DNA from: Bdellovibrio bacteriovorus
GTDB lineage: Bacteria; Bdellovibrionota; Bdellovibrionia; Bdellovibrionales; Bdellovibrionaceae
Length of the DNA: 64,000 nt
Direction of reading: 5' to 3'
Assembly: GCF_002208115.1 (NCBI RefSeq)
Contig: NZ_CP020946.1
Location: 2,790,001-2,854,000 of the forward strand
Positions within the stretch are counted from its first letter, which is position 1; each line of letters opens with the position of its first letter. Below are positions 1 to 7,932 of the stretch, in pieces. The notes beneath the pieces are model-generated. The model was given only the letters and a program-made list of their open reading frames with translations. It was not told where the DNA came from and did no database searches. Position numbers and translations under genes: made by a program.

Positions 1-320
1 AGGACATCAAGGCTTTCTATATGAAGCTGAACGAAGACGGCAAAACTGTTCGCGCCATGGACTTGCTGGCTCCGGGCATTGGCGAAATCATTGGCGGATC
101 CCAGCGTGAAGACAATCTGGAAAAACTGGAATCCCGCATGAAGCAAGTGGGCCTGCATCCGGAAGAGTATTCCTTCTATACGGATCTGCGCCGCTATGGC
201 AGCTTCCCGCACGCGGGCTACGGCCTGGGCTTCGAGCGCATGCTGATGTACGTGACTGGAATGGGAAATATCCGCGACGTGATTCCGTTCCCGCGCACAC
301 CGAAGAACGCTTTGTTCTAG
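1..320 (+). CDS. asnS: Asparaginyl-tRNA synthetase, C-terminal end (partial)
   Basis: This is the last ~106 residues of a class II aminoacyl-tRNA synthetase that charges tRNA-Asn with asparagine in the cytoplasm. The open frame enters from the left edge (codons in phase from base 3) and stops at 320. The visible part has the segment ending [11 protein letters not shown] and the class II motif 3 region [12 protein letters not shown], whose arginine binds ATP, followed by the ending [11 protein letters not shown] that is typical of AsnRS. The related AspRS and LysRS differ in this tail, so AsnRS is the better call. A strong hairpin terminator follows directly, so this is the last gene of its transcript. 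The N-terminal anticodon-binding domain lies outside the window. Confidence 0.93.
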   Translation, partial: DIKAFYMKLNEDGKTVRAMDLLAPGIGEIIGGSQREDNLEKLESRMKQVGLHPEEYSFYTDLRRYGSFPHAGYGLGFERMLMYVTGMGNIRDVIPFPRTPKNALF

Positions 321-329
321 TAACTTTCA

Positions 330-356
330 AAGGGGATCACCGGATCCCCTTTTTTA
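330..356 (+). terminator. Rho-independent terminator after asnS
   Basis: An 8-bp perfect stem (AGGGGATC / GATCCCCT) with a four-base loop is followed by a run of T. It begins ten bases after the asnS stop codon. Confidence 0.9.
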
Positions 357-658
357 TTTCTGTTTCGGATCGGGAAACCGCCCCTGAAAATCTTCTTTAC
401 GATTTCATCCACCCTGACAGTGGAAGCCCCCTCAGCCTCACCACAATCAACTTATACGCGGTACAAATATTGAAGCCTTCCTCAAGAGCCACACATTCAA
501 CTTCAGGAAAGGTATCTCAGAGTAAGACAGCATGACCGCAACACTTCGCACGTACTTTCATTAACAATGAGTGATTTAGGCAGGACCTTCGCCCGGTTTG
601 CGATGCAAACGCTTCACCTTTTGGACAGAAGACCGAAGAGCCCCTAAGGAGTATCAAT
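357..658. other. Intergenic region without a recognisable gene
   Basis: About 300 bases separate the asnS terminator from the next start. I see no convincing ORF, tRNA or repeat. The one notable item is a perfect inverted repeat, GTTTGC-GAT-GCAAAC at 596-610, about 50 bases upstream of the next start, which could be an operator. No clear sigma-70 promoter stands out. Confidence 0.5.
596..610. promoter_or_regulatory. 15-bp palindrome, possible operator
   Basis: GTTTGC and GCAAAC are perfect inverted arms around GAT. The site lies ~50 bases upstream of the exported protein starting at 659. There is no T run, so a terminator is unlikely. Function is unknown. Confidence 0.3.
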
Positions 659-1801
659 TTGAATTTATTGAGTCGAGCACTGCGCATCACTGTAGCCCTG
701 ATTCTGAGCGGAAGCTCAGCGCTGGCCGATATTCCTCAAGAGCTGCAGGATGTGGTCTTCTCTGGAGACCTGAATGCCCGCTCCTCGGTTGATTTCCGCG
801 GCAAAGCCAAAAACCTGGTGTCCGTGGTTCCCAAAGATTCTGAAGGCACCGTTTTGGAAACCCGCAAACTGAAGCGCACCGGTTCGTATGGTGTCAAGGT
901 CCGCATCACAAAAGTGGGCGGCGGTAAAACTAAAACCAAAGAAGGCGATGAGGTCTGGGTTTATTTCTCTCAGAAAGATCCATGGCTGGCCTTTAAAGAC
1001 AAAGACGGTTCCGAGGTGCAGGATCCTGAAGTTGCACTGACTTCCCGTGCGATTCGCGATGGGGAAGGCATGCCGGTGGAAGGAACTGAAGCCCGCCCGA
1101 CTCTGCCGACCAAAGAAAGTGTCAAAGCCAATCAGATGCCGGAAGTGGATCCGAACCTGGCCAAGAACAAAGATCCTCGTCAAACCGAGGGTGGCTTTAT
1201 CACGACTTGTAAAGACTGCTCCACGACCAAACCCAGTGAAACTGCACAACGCAATCTGCAGAACCTGGATGACGTCCGCAAAGAAGTCAGCCGGTCTTCA
1301 AGCACGTCGATTCCCAAGAACCCTGCGGCCGGCAAGTGGTCCGATGATCCAATGATCATGGGTTATTCTGAAGGCAAAGAAGTCAAAAACACCATTCGTT
1401 ACGGGATGAGAAACAAACGCTCCCGTTCTACAAGTTACTGTTACCGCTATGTCAAACGTGCCCTTATGGGTGGTGACATGATTGATCGTTATCCACCTGG
1501 AGGCCATGCCCGCGATGCGGTCCGTGACCTTAAAGCCCAGGGCATGATCAATCTGATGGACAATCCCAAGTACCGCAACATGATCAAAAGTCCTGCGGAT
1601 GTTCCAAAAGGCGCAGTGATCGTCTATCATAATGGTACCAAAGAATCCGGTGACGTTCAGATCAAGACGGACTGGGGTGATAACGGTGGATTTGTCAGTG
1701 ATTTCTATTCCAACAATTCATTCCTAAGCTCTCCTAAAGCGCGTCGTTACGCGAAACAGGGTAAGCCGTACCGAATGATCGGCGTGATGATCAAACCGTA
1801 A
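659..1801 (+). CDS. Exported protein with SH3-like and CHAP/NlpC-like regions
   Basis: 380 residues, starting at TTG with a good AAGGAG site. Residues 1-23 form a signal peptide, so the protein is exported. Residues ~40-115 look like a bacterial SH3-type domain (beta-rich, ending VWVYFSQKDPWLAF). The middle is a low-complexity linker with a CKDC motif. Residues ~245-380 resemble a CHAP/NlpC-P60 cysteine amidase: Cys261 in SYCYRYV sits where the nucleophile would be, and PKGAVIVY resembles the conserved GDIVVF strand. The histidine expected in the following GHV-type strand appears to be Asp332 (SGDVQI), so catalysis is doubtful or uses another residue. Such folds usually act on peptidoglycan. 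The fold assignment is inference. It is followed closely by another small exported protein, probably in one transcript. Confidence 0.6.
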   Translation: MNLLSRALRITVALILSGSSALADIPQELQDVVFSGDLNARSSVDFRGKAKNLVSVVPKDSEGTVLETRKLKRTGSYGVKVRITKVGGGKTKTKEGDEVWVYFSQKDPWLAFKDKDGSEVQDPEVALTSRAIRDGEGMPVEGTEARPTLPTKESVKANQMPEVDPNLAKNKDPRQTEGGFITTCKDCSTTKPSETAQRNLQNLDDVRKEVSRSSSTSIPKNPAAGKWSDDPMIMGYSEGKEVKNTIRYGMRNKRSRSTSYCYRYVKRALMGGDMIDRYPPGGHARDAVRDLKAQGMINLMDNPKYRNMIKSPADVPKGAVIVYHNGTKESGDVQIKTDWGDNGGFVSDFYSNNSFLSSPKARRYAKQGKPYRMIGVMIKP

Positions 1802-1815
1802 GAAGGGAAAGTACA

Positions 1816-2250
1816 ATGAGAAAATTCGCACTTATTGCCATCCTTTGTTCCTTCTGCGCAGCCCCTGCAATGGCGGCTGATGCGGTGACTGCTGAAGTGT
1901 CAAAACTGCAGGCTTTGAAGCTTGAAACCGTCAAAACAGCGGACGAAAACACCAAACTGACTGAAGCCGACATGAAGGCGCAGGATGAAGTGTTTGAGGC
2001 TCTGGAAGGCGCGGTGCAAGCGGCCGTCAAAAAAACCACACCCGAACTGGATGCCGAGATCCTGCGTGTGACTGTGGAAATGCTGAAAAAAGATCCGACT
2101 CAGTTCGCCGGCGAACTTGTGCTGCCACTGTATGAGAAAAATAAAAAAAGCTTCCTCGAATCACTGAAGAAGCTTTCCCCGTCTGACGCCAAACTGGTTG
2201 AAGACGCCGTCAAAGCAGCCGCGCGCCAAAAGCGCTACGGCAACGGATAA
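1816..2250 (+). CDS. Small exported protein, function unknown
   Basis: 144 residues, starting at ATG after GAAGGGAAAG. A signal peptide of ~20 residues (MRKFALIAILCSFCAAPAMA) directs export. The rest is charged and appears mostly helical, rich in Lys, Glu and Ala, with no cysteine and no motif that I recognise. It begins 14 bases after the preceding exported SH3/CHAP-like protein, so the two are probably co-transcribed. It could be a periplasmic partner of that protein. It ends three bases from the convergent tpiA stop. Confidence 0.75.
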   Translation: MRKFALIAILCSFCAAPAMAADAVTAEVSKLQALKLETVKTADENTKLTEADMKAQDEVFEALEGAVQAAVKKTTPELDAEILRVTVEMLKKDPTQFAGELVLPLYEKNKKSFLESLKKLSPSDAKLVEDAVKAAARQKRYGNG

Positions 2251-2253
2251 GTC

Positions 2254-2979
2254 CTAAACGGAAGCAATCTCGCTGAAAGACTTTGCTTCCAAAGATGCTC
2301 CCCCGACCAGGAAACCATTCACGTGCGGTTGTTTGATCAAACCCGCCGCATTGTCCGGCTTTACGCTGCCACCATAAAGAATCGGTGCCGTTTCAAAACC
2401 CAGTGCTTTTAGAATATTGAAAACGTCGGTGTGAGTTTCCGCCACCTGTTCCGGCGTCGCCACCTTCCCCGTGCCGATTGCCCAAACCGGCTCGTAGGCA
2501 ATGACCACAGGTTTGGATTTGTCGGCCTTCGCCAGACCCAGATTCAGTTGAGTTTCCAGAACACGGAAAGTTTTTGCAGACTCGCGCTCTTGCAGGGTTT
2601 CACCAATGCACAACATCGGTGTCAGGCCCAGGCTTTGAACGAAAGCGACTTTGTCTGCCACCAGGGCATCGCCTTCACCAAAGATCGCACGGCGTTCGCT
2701 GTGACCGATCAATACGTAGCTGCCGCCCAGATCCTTTACCACTTGCGCAGAGTTTTCGCCGGTGAAAGCACCTTGTGCCTGAAAATAACAGTTCTGCGCA
2801 CCAAACTTGATGCTGGAACCTTTCAAAGATTCACTGGCGGCTTCCAAAGAAATCGCCGAAGGGAAAAAGACCACTTCCCCCGTTGCTTTCCCCGCCAGTT
2901 CCTTGAACTGAGCAAAAAACTCACGCGTTTCTTTTGGAGATTTAAAAAGCTTCCAGTTAGCAGCAAAAATCTTTTTCAT
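2254..2979 (-). CDS. tpiA: Triosephosphate isomerase
   Basis: 241 residues. It interconverts dihydroxyacetone phosphate and glyceraldehyde 3-phosphate in glycolysis and gluconeogenesis, as a cytoplasmic homodimer. The active-site residues are visible: the NWK motif with Lys10, His93 in IGHSERR, Glu163 in AYEPVWAIGTG (catalytic base plus the flexible loop), and the phosphate-binding LYGGSV near the C-terminus. Length is slightly short for the family but no core motif is missing. It is the last gene of the gap-pgk-tpiA block. A terminator-like hairpin lies between pgk and tpiA, so its level may be set separately. Confidence 0.97.
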   Translation of the reverse strand: MKKIFAANWKLFKSPKETREFFAQFKELAGKATGEVVFFPSAISLEAASESLKGSSIKFGAQNCYFQAQGAFTGENSAQVVKDLGGSYVLIGHSERRAIFGEGDALVADKVAFVQSLGLTPMLCIGETLQERESAKTFRVLETQLNLGLAKADKSKPVVIAYEPVWAIGTGKVATPEQVAETHTDVFNILKALGFETAPILYGGSVKPDNAAGLIKQPHVNGFLVGGASLEAKSFSEIASV

Positions 2980-2997
2980 CGTTTCGGTCCTTAAAAG

Positions 2998-3028
2998 AAA
3001 AAAGGCCCTTCATAACGAAGGACCTTTC
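2998..3028 (-). terminator. Terminator or attenuator between pgk and tpiA
   Basis: On the minus strand an 11-bp stem (AAAGGTCCTTC / GAAGGGCCTTT, one G-T pair) with a five-base loop is followed by a T run. It lies 45 bases after the pgk stop and just upstream of the tpiA start, so tpiA expression should depend on read-through or its own promoter. Confidence 0.75.
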
Positions 3029-3072
3029 AAATTTAGCAAAAATTCTGAGGTCAGCGCACTACGCGCCGGGCC

Positions 3073-4278
3073 TTAGCGAATTCTGGTGCGTAGGATTTCA
3101 AGACCCGGCAACTTATCGCCCTGAAGATATTCAAGGGATGCGCCGCCACCTGTTGAGATGTGAGTCATCTTCCCAGCAAAGCCGGAAGCATCCGCCGCCG
3201 CTGCAGAGTCACCACCACCCACGATTTTAACTGCGTTGCTTTCAGCAATGGCTGCTGCCACACCGAAAGTGCCTTTTGCGAAGGCCGGATTTTCAAAGAT
3301 GCCCATAGGGCCGTTCCAGAAAATAGTGCCCGCTTCACGCAAAGCCGCAGAGAAGTTCTTGATGGATTTAGGACCGATATCCACACCCAGCTCGTCTTCT
3401 GCGATCGCCACATCATTGGTCACATGCGCGTGCGCTGTGTCCGTGATGCCTTTGGTCGCCACATGATCCACCGGCAACAAAATGGTTTTGTTGCGGGCTT
3501 CAATACGCTCGATCATTTCTTTGGCGTATTTCAACTTGTCATTTTCAACCAAAGACTTACCGACTGGCAGTCCCTGAGCTTTCAGGAAAGTGTACGCCAT
3601 CGCGCCACCCACGATGAAACCGTCAACAACGTCCATCAGGCGTTCGATAACTGCGATCTTGTCTGAAACCTTCGCACCACCCATCACCGCGATGTACGGG
3701 CGTTTTGGGTTTTGCAGCAGGGAATCCAGCATCGTGATTTCCTTTTCAATCAGGAAGCCGATACCTTTGTCCTTCATCACTGAAGGCAAAGCATGAATGG
3801 TCGCGTGGGCGCGGTGAGAAGCACCAAAAGCGTCGTTGATGTAAACGTCGCAGTAGTTGGCGATCTTTTGCGCGAACTCGATGGAATCTTTTGTCTCCCC
3901 TTCTTCGAAACGCACGTTTTCAAGAAGGATCAACTGATTTGGTTTCAGAGAAGGCAAAAGGTGTTTTGGAGCGTCAGAGTCCGGTTCTTCCACCAGAATC
4001 ACTTCCGCATTCAAAAGATCCTGCAGGCGCTTTGCCACAGGCTCCAAAGAAAACTCTGTGTCGTCTTTGGATTTGGGACGACCCAGGTGGGAAGCCATAA
4101 CCAGCTTCGCTCCTTGTTCCATGCAATACTTGATTGTCGGCAAAGATGCCGTGATGCGGTTTTCGTCCGTGATCTTGCCGTTCTCCATTGGAACGTTCAA
4201 ATCCAAGCGCAGGAAAACAACTTTCCCTGCCAACTCGAAATCACGAACTGTCTTGATGCCTTTAAGACCGTTAGCCAT
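3073..4278 (-). CDS. pgk: Phosphoglycerate kinase
   Basis: 401 residues, normal for a bacterial PGK. It transfers the acyl phosphate of 1,3-bisphosphoglycerate to ADP, giving ATP and 3-phosphoglycerate. The N-terminal substrate motif LRLDLNVPMENGKI, the basic SHLGRPK, the hinge region GGAKVSDK and the nucleotide-binding C-terminal GGGDSAAAA are all present. Only three bases separate its start from the gap stop codon, so the two are co-transcribed in the order gap-pgk. The hairpin after its stop separates it from tpiA. Confidence 0.98.
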   Translation of the reverse strand: MANGLKGIKTVRDFELAGKVVFLRLDLNVPMENGKITDENRITASLPTIKYCMEQGAKLVMASHLGRPKSKDDTEFSLEPVAKRLQDLLNAEVILVEEPDSDAPKHLLPSLKPNQLILLENVRFEEGETKDSIEFAQKIANYCDVYINDAFGASHRAHATIHALPSVMKDKGIGFLIEKEITMLDSLLQNPKRPYIAVMGGAKVSDKIAVIERLMDVVDGFIVGGAMAYTFLKAQGLPVGKSLVENDKLKYAKEMIERIEARNKTILLPVDHVATKGITDTAHAHVTNDVAIAEDELGVDIGPKSIKNFSAALREAGTIFWNGPMGIFENPAFAKGTFGVAAAIAESNAVKIVGGGDSAAAADASGFAGKMTHISTGGGASLEYLQGDKLPGLEILRTRIR

Positions 4279-4281
4279 GAA

Positions 4282-5289
4282 TTAAAGACCTTTCTTCTGC
4301 ATGTGCAAGGCAACGTCCACCATGCGGTTGGAGAAGCCAGTTTCATTGTCGTACCAGGAAAGAACTTTCACCATGCGCGGGCCCACAACCATGGTTGTTG
4401 CCAGATCGACGATGGAAGAATGTTTGTTGCCGTTGAAGTCCACGCTGACAAGCTCGTTGTGTTCTACTGCCAGAACACCTTTCATCGCGCCTTCAGAAGC
4501 TTTGATCAAAGCTTCGTTCACGGATTCACGGGTTACGTCTTTCTTTGCAGTGAATGTGAAATCCACCAAAGAAACGTTCGGAGTCGGAACACGCACGGAG
4601 ATACCGTCGATCAGACCTTTCAGCTCTGGCAACACCAGGCCCACGTTTTTCGCAGCCCCGGTTGTTGTCGGGATCATGCTGACCGCCGCAGCACGGGCAC
4701 GGCGCAAATCACTGTGAGGAGCATCCAGGATCTTCTGGTCATTCGTGTAAGAGTGAACAGTCATCATCGTACCGTGTTCGATACCGAAGGTGTCGTTCAG
4801 AACTTTCGCCAAAGGCGCCAGGCAGTTTGTCGTGCAGGACGCGTTAGAAACCACAACGTGCTTGGATGGATCGTAAGATTCGTGGTTGATACCGTACACC
4901 ATTGTGATGTCCGCACCTTTTTCAGCAGGGCCGGAAACCAAAACGCGTTTTGCACCAGCAGAAATGTGCTGCATGAAATCTTCGCGTTTTTTGAATGCGC
5001 CAGTGCACTCAAGAACAAGGTCCACGCCCAGATCCTTCCAAGGAACTTCGGCGGGATTGCGGGTTTTGGAAACAGCGATTTTTTTACCGTTTACGATCAG
5101 GTTGTGACCTTCGGTCGAAACGTCAGCGTTGAACACGCCGTGGGCAGAGTCGTATTTCAGCAAGTGAGCATCACCTTCGATGCTGTCCAGAGAATTGATT
5201 CCGACGATATCGAATTTTTCAAAACCCGCGCGGAAAAGAACACGACCAATACGACCAAAACCGTTGATACCAACACGCAACTTAGACAT
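4282..5289 (-). CDS. gap: Glyceraldehyde-3-phosphate dehydrogenase
   Basis: 335 residues from the ATG at 5289, chosen because AAGGAGC lies just upstream and the protein then begins with the usual MSKLRVGINGFGRIGR. The enzyme oxidises glyceraldehyde 3-phosphate to 1,3-bisphosphoglycerate with a nicotinamide cofactor. Catalytic Cys152 (SNASCTTNC) and His179 (TVHSYTND) are present. After the second Rossmann strand the sequence reads INSLDS, where NAD-specific enzymes usually have INDL. Loss of that Asp also occurs in NADP-using, gluconeogenic GapB enzymes, so the cofactor is uncertain. It is the first gene of the gap-pgk-tpiA block. Confidence 0.97.
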   Translation of the reverse strand: MSKLRVGINGFGRIGRVLFRAGFEKFDIVGINSLDSIEGDAHLLKYDSAHGVFNADVSTEGHNLIVNGKKIAVSKTRNPAEVPWKDLGVDLVLECTGAFKKREDFMQHISAGAKRVLVSGPAEKGADITMVYGINHESYDPSKHVVVSNASCTTNCLAPLAKVLNDTFGIEHGTMMTVHSYTNDQKILDAPHSDLRRARAAAVSMIPTTTGAAKNVGLVLPELKGLIDGISVRVPTPNVSLVDFTFTAKKDVTRESVNEALIKASEGAMKGVLAVEHNELVSVDFNGNKHSSIVDLATTMVVGPRMVKVLSWYDNETGFSNRMVDVALHMQKKGL

Positions 5290-5336
5290 GAGTGAGCTCC
5301 TTGTTTTAAACCCACTCAATATCGGCTTTTGGAGAC

Positions 5337-5378
5337 TAAAAAGCCAGTCTAGACACTGTTAGTCATAGACTGGCTTTT
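5337..5378 (-). terminator. Terminator after the 5437-6408 gene
   Basis: A long perfect stem (AAAAGCCAGTCTA / TAGACTGGCTTTT) encloses a 14-base loop and has T-rich ends on both strands. It lies between the end of the glycine-zipper gene and the gap start and probably terminates the paralogue cluster transcript. Confidence 0.85.
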
Positions 5379-5436
5379 AGTGAAAATTACTTAAAATTTC
5401 CGCTCTCAGGGCCGCCTTGGGCGGCACTGATGTTTT

Positions 5437-6408
5437 TTAGTAACGGCTGACTGTCAGGGAAGGACGGTCTTCGCTGGAAATCGCCTTCACAAGTACGTCG
5501 GCAACGCCACCCATGGACTCAGCACGGATGTCGATGACCTGAACGCGCTCACGCAGGTTCAAGTTCTCGGAAATCGCCGTATCACCCGCATAAACTGTGC
5601 CCGTGTTGGTCAGCTCACGAACCTGGATGCGACGGTTGGATTCTGTATACACAGTCGTGTCGTGGATTTTAACACCCGCAGCCAAGCCACGGATCTCGAT
5701 ACGATCCAAAGCAATTGGGTAGCGCAGGGTCACACGGAACCACTCACCACCCGTGCGGCGGGTGATTTGGCTGATCTGAGCCGTGCCTTCATAACCGTAG
5801 CCATACTGACCACCCGGAGCTGGAGGAGGAGTTGGGCGAGTCGGAGCCGGAGTCGGGCGGATTGGTTCGTTGTTATGACGACCACCACCACCGTTGCCAC
5901 GGCCGTTGAAGCGAACTTCCGTTTCTTTTACTTCATACCAGGAACCATCACGGCGGGAGCACGCATAGCCGCGGGTTTCTTCGGTACGGTCACGCAGATA
6001 GATGATGGACGTGTATTCACGGCAGTATTCGCCCGTGCGGTTGTTGTAACCTTCACGAGTGGAAGTGAAGCTTCCGCGAGCACCCGTGCGGGAACCATAA
6101 TGACGACCATCCCAATCACGACGGCTGCCCAGGTTGTCCTGCAAAGAGCGTCTTTGTGCTTCTGCCAGAGCCTGACGATCAGCTTCATCCAAGTCCTTGC
6201 CGACTTTGGAGCCAATCAATGTTCCAGCTACAGCTCCGATAATGATAGCTGCTTTGTTGCCGTTCCCTTTACCGATTTGCGTACCGATACCGCCACCGAT
6301 GATACCACCAATGATACCGCCGATAACTTCCTTATTCGCAAACGCAGGGCTTGTATATTGTACAAGGGAAGCGACAATTACTGATCCTAGAACGAGGTTC
6401 TTTTTCAT
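5437..6408 (-). CDS. Exported glycine-zipper protein with shared C-terminal beta domain (paralogue A)
   Basis: 323 residues with a clean signal peptide (cleavage near Ala24) and AAGGAG upstream. Residues ~28-70 form a glycine zipper (GGIIGGIIGGGIG and a second GxxxG-rich run), as in 17-kDa-antigen/2TM outer-membrane proteins. Residues ~110-175 carry two cysteines and charged strands. A proline-rich linker at ~180-200 leads to a ~115-residue beta-rich domain (~208-323) with the landmarks RRTGGEWFRVTL, VKIHDTTV, ENLNLRERV and IRAESMGG. The same domain occurs in the next three upstream genes. The function of that domain is unknown to me. The glycine zipper suggests anchoring in a membrane, probably the outer one. 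It is the most distal gene of the cluster. Confidence 0.85.
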   Translation of the reverse strand: MKKNLVLGSVIVASLVQYTSPAFANKEVIGGIIGGIIGGGIGTQIGKGNGNKAAIIIGAVAGTLIGSKVGKDLDEADRQALAEAQRRSLQDNLGSRRDWDGRHYGSRTGARGSFTSTREGYNNRTGEYCREYTSIIYLRDRTEETRGYACSRRDGSWYEVKETEVRFNGRGNGGGGRHNNEPIRPTPAPTRPTPPPAPGGQYGYGYEGTAQISQITRRTGGEWFRVTLRYPIALDRIEIRGLAAGVKIHDTTVYTESNRRIQVRELTNTGTVYAGDTAISENLNLRERVQVIDIRAESMGGVADVLVKAISSEDRPSLTVSRY

Positions 6409-6513
6409 AAAGTCTCCTTAAAAGACTGATTAGTGAATCCGTTGACCCTATATCCAAACTTTGTGCCAAGAAAACCAGTGTCAAAAGGGAACCGAAATTC
6501 CCTTAAAACCATT

Positions 6514-7878
6514 TTAACGAGCCGCGATCTCTTTCATCGCAGCAAAGTGATTGTAAAGAAGCGAATTGTACGAATACGCGTTCTTGCGACCGTCAAAGTG
6601 CTTCACCAGATCAAAGCGCTGCAAGCTGCTCATATGAGGCACCAGACGGCGCAGACTTCCTTGAGACAACTCGACACCTTTGCGGATGATGGCAGCGTAA
6701 GAATTATACCCTACAGAATTGTATGAATAGGAATTCATCTTTCTGTGGTTTTCATCCAGTTCCTCATCGATCTTAACAAAGGTCTTGTCCAAGCGACGAA
6801 CTTCCTGCTCATAGAAGTTCGGGGCCGCAGCATAAACCTGCTGAGCCATCTTGCTGTAGGCGTTGTATGGAACCGAATTGTAGGAGTAGGTGTTCATTTT
6901 CCCGACATACTCATCCCCGCGAGCCAGCAACTGAGCTGTGGTTCTGATGTCACAATCCAACGCCAGTTTAAGACCGTTTTCCATCGCGCCGAAGATCGCT
7001 CTTCCCACCTCAGAGTACGCATTGTACTGAGTGGAGTTGTACGACTGCTGATTCATTTTCTGGAAGTAAAGGGCGCCCAAAACCTCCAGTTTTTCCATCT
7101 TGGTTTCTTTGGCTTCATTGCTTTTTGCGATCTGAACCATTCTGGCCGCTGTTGCTTTCAGCTCACGGTCGGCCATGTTGTATTCCACGGAATTGTAGCT
7201 GGCTGCATTCTTTCGGCGCGACCAAGCATCCATTTCCACATCCTGTTGCTCCAGACTGCGAGTCACATCGGCACGGCGAGCGCACGCATAGTTGCCACCA
7301 CCATGACCACCATTATTGCCACCGCCATTGTGCCCGCCGTTGTGACCGCCATTGCCGTTGCCACCCGGTTGTTGCGGCACATTCCCCAGAACCAGTTGCG
7401 GACGGCTGTCCGTGGAAAGAGCCGTGACACGAATATCGGCATATCCACCATAGGATTCAGCCAGGATGTCGATAGCCACGATGCGGGAACGCAGGTTCAG
7501 ATTTTCAGAAACCGCGCGGGAACCCACACCGAACACCGCTGTGTTGCGGAATTCACGGATGGAAACACGCTGGCCGTCTTCAGTGATCACACTGGCATCG
7601 TGAATTTTCAAACGCATTGCCAACGCCGCCACTTCAATGCGCTCCAAAGAAACCGCACGACGCAGACTGATGCGATACCACTCCCCGCCTGAACGACGGG
7701 TCACACCCTGAATCTCAAGAGTGCCTTCCTGAAGATACTGACCCGGAGGAGGTGGTGGCATCGGCGGAGCCTCGGGATAACGACCCGGGCGGTTGTCATT
7801 GTGTTGTGCCATCGCAGGGTGTGCCGCCTGCAGTACTGCTGCAGCAGCCAACATCCCAAGGATCAGTTTCTTTTTCAT
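6514..7878 (-). CDS. Exported protein with shared beta domain and five SYNSxxYN repeats (paralogue B)
   Basis: 454 residues with a signal peptide cleaved near Ala24. A proline-rich stretch (36-46) precedes the shared beta-rich domain (~50-165: RRSGGEWYRISL, LKIHDASV, ENLNLRSRI, LAESYGGYADI). A flexible Gly/His/Asn linker (~171-197) follows. The C-terminal ~230 residues are predicted helical and contain SYNSxxYN at residues 227, 279, 332, 385 and 436, a period of 51-53 residues. Each repeat probably forms a helical hairpin, with the motif capping a turn. I do not recognise this repeat family. No catalytic motif is seen, so a structural or binding role at the cell surface or in the periplasm is likelier than an enzyme. 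Confidence 0.85.
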   Translation of the reverse strand: MKKKLILGMLAAAAVLQAAHPAMAQHNDNRPGRYPEAPPMPPPPPGQYLQEGTLEIQGVTRRSGGEWYRISLRRAVSLERIEVAALAMRLKIHDASVITEDGQRVSIREFRNTAVFGVGSRAVSENLNLRSRIVAIDILAESYGGYADIRVTALSTDSRPQLVLGNVPQQPGGNGNGGHNGGHNGGGNNGGHGGGNYACARRADVTRSLEQQDVEMDAWSRRKNAASYNSVEYNMADRELKATAARMVQIAKSNEAKETKMEKLEVLGALYFQKMNQQSYNSTQYNAYSEVGRAIFGAMENGLKLALDCDIRTTAQLLARGDEYVGKMNTYSYNSVPYNAYSKMAQQVYAAAPNFYEQEVRRLDKTFVKIDEELDENHRKMNSYSYNSVGYNSYAAIIRKGVELSQGSLRRLVPHMSSLQRFDLVKHFDGRKNAYSYNSLLYNHFAAMKEIAAR

Positions 7879-7932
7879 AACAATCTCCGAAATTGCAAAT
7901 ATTGATATTACTGGTTTTAACTTAAAATCTTC

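Noticed and set aside
3793-5295. 500-residue plus-strand ORF
   Set aside because: It lies opposite pgk and gap, which have full family motifs. It has no signal, motif or ribosome site of its own.
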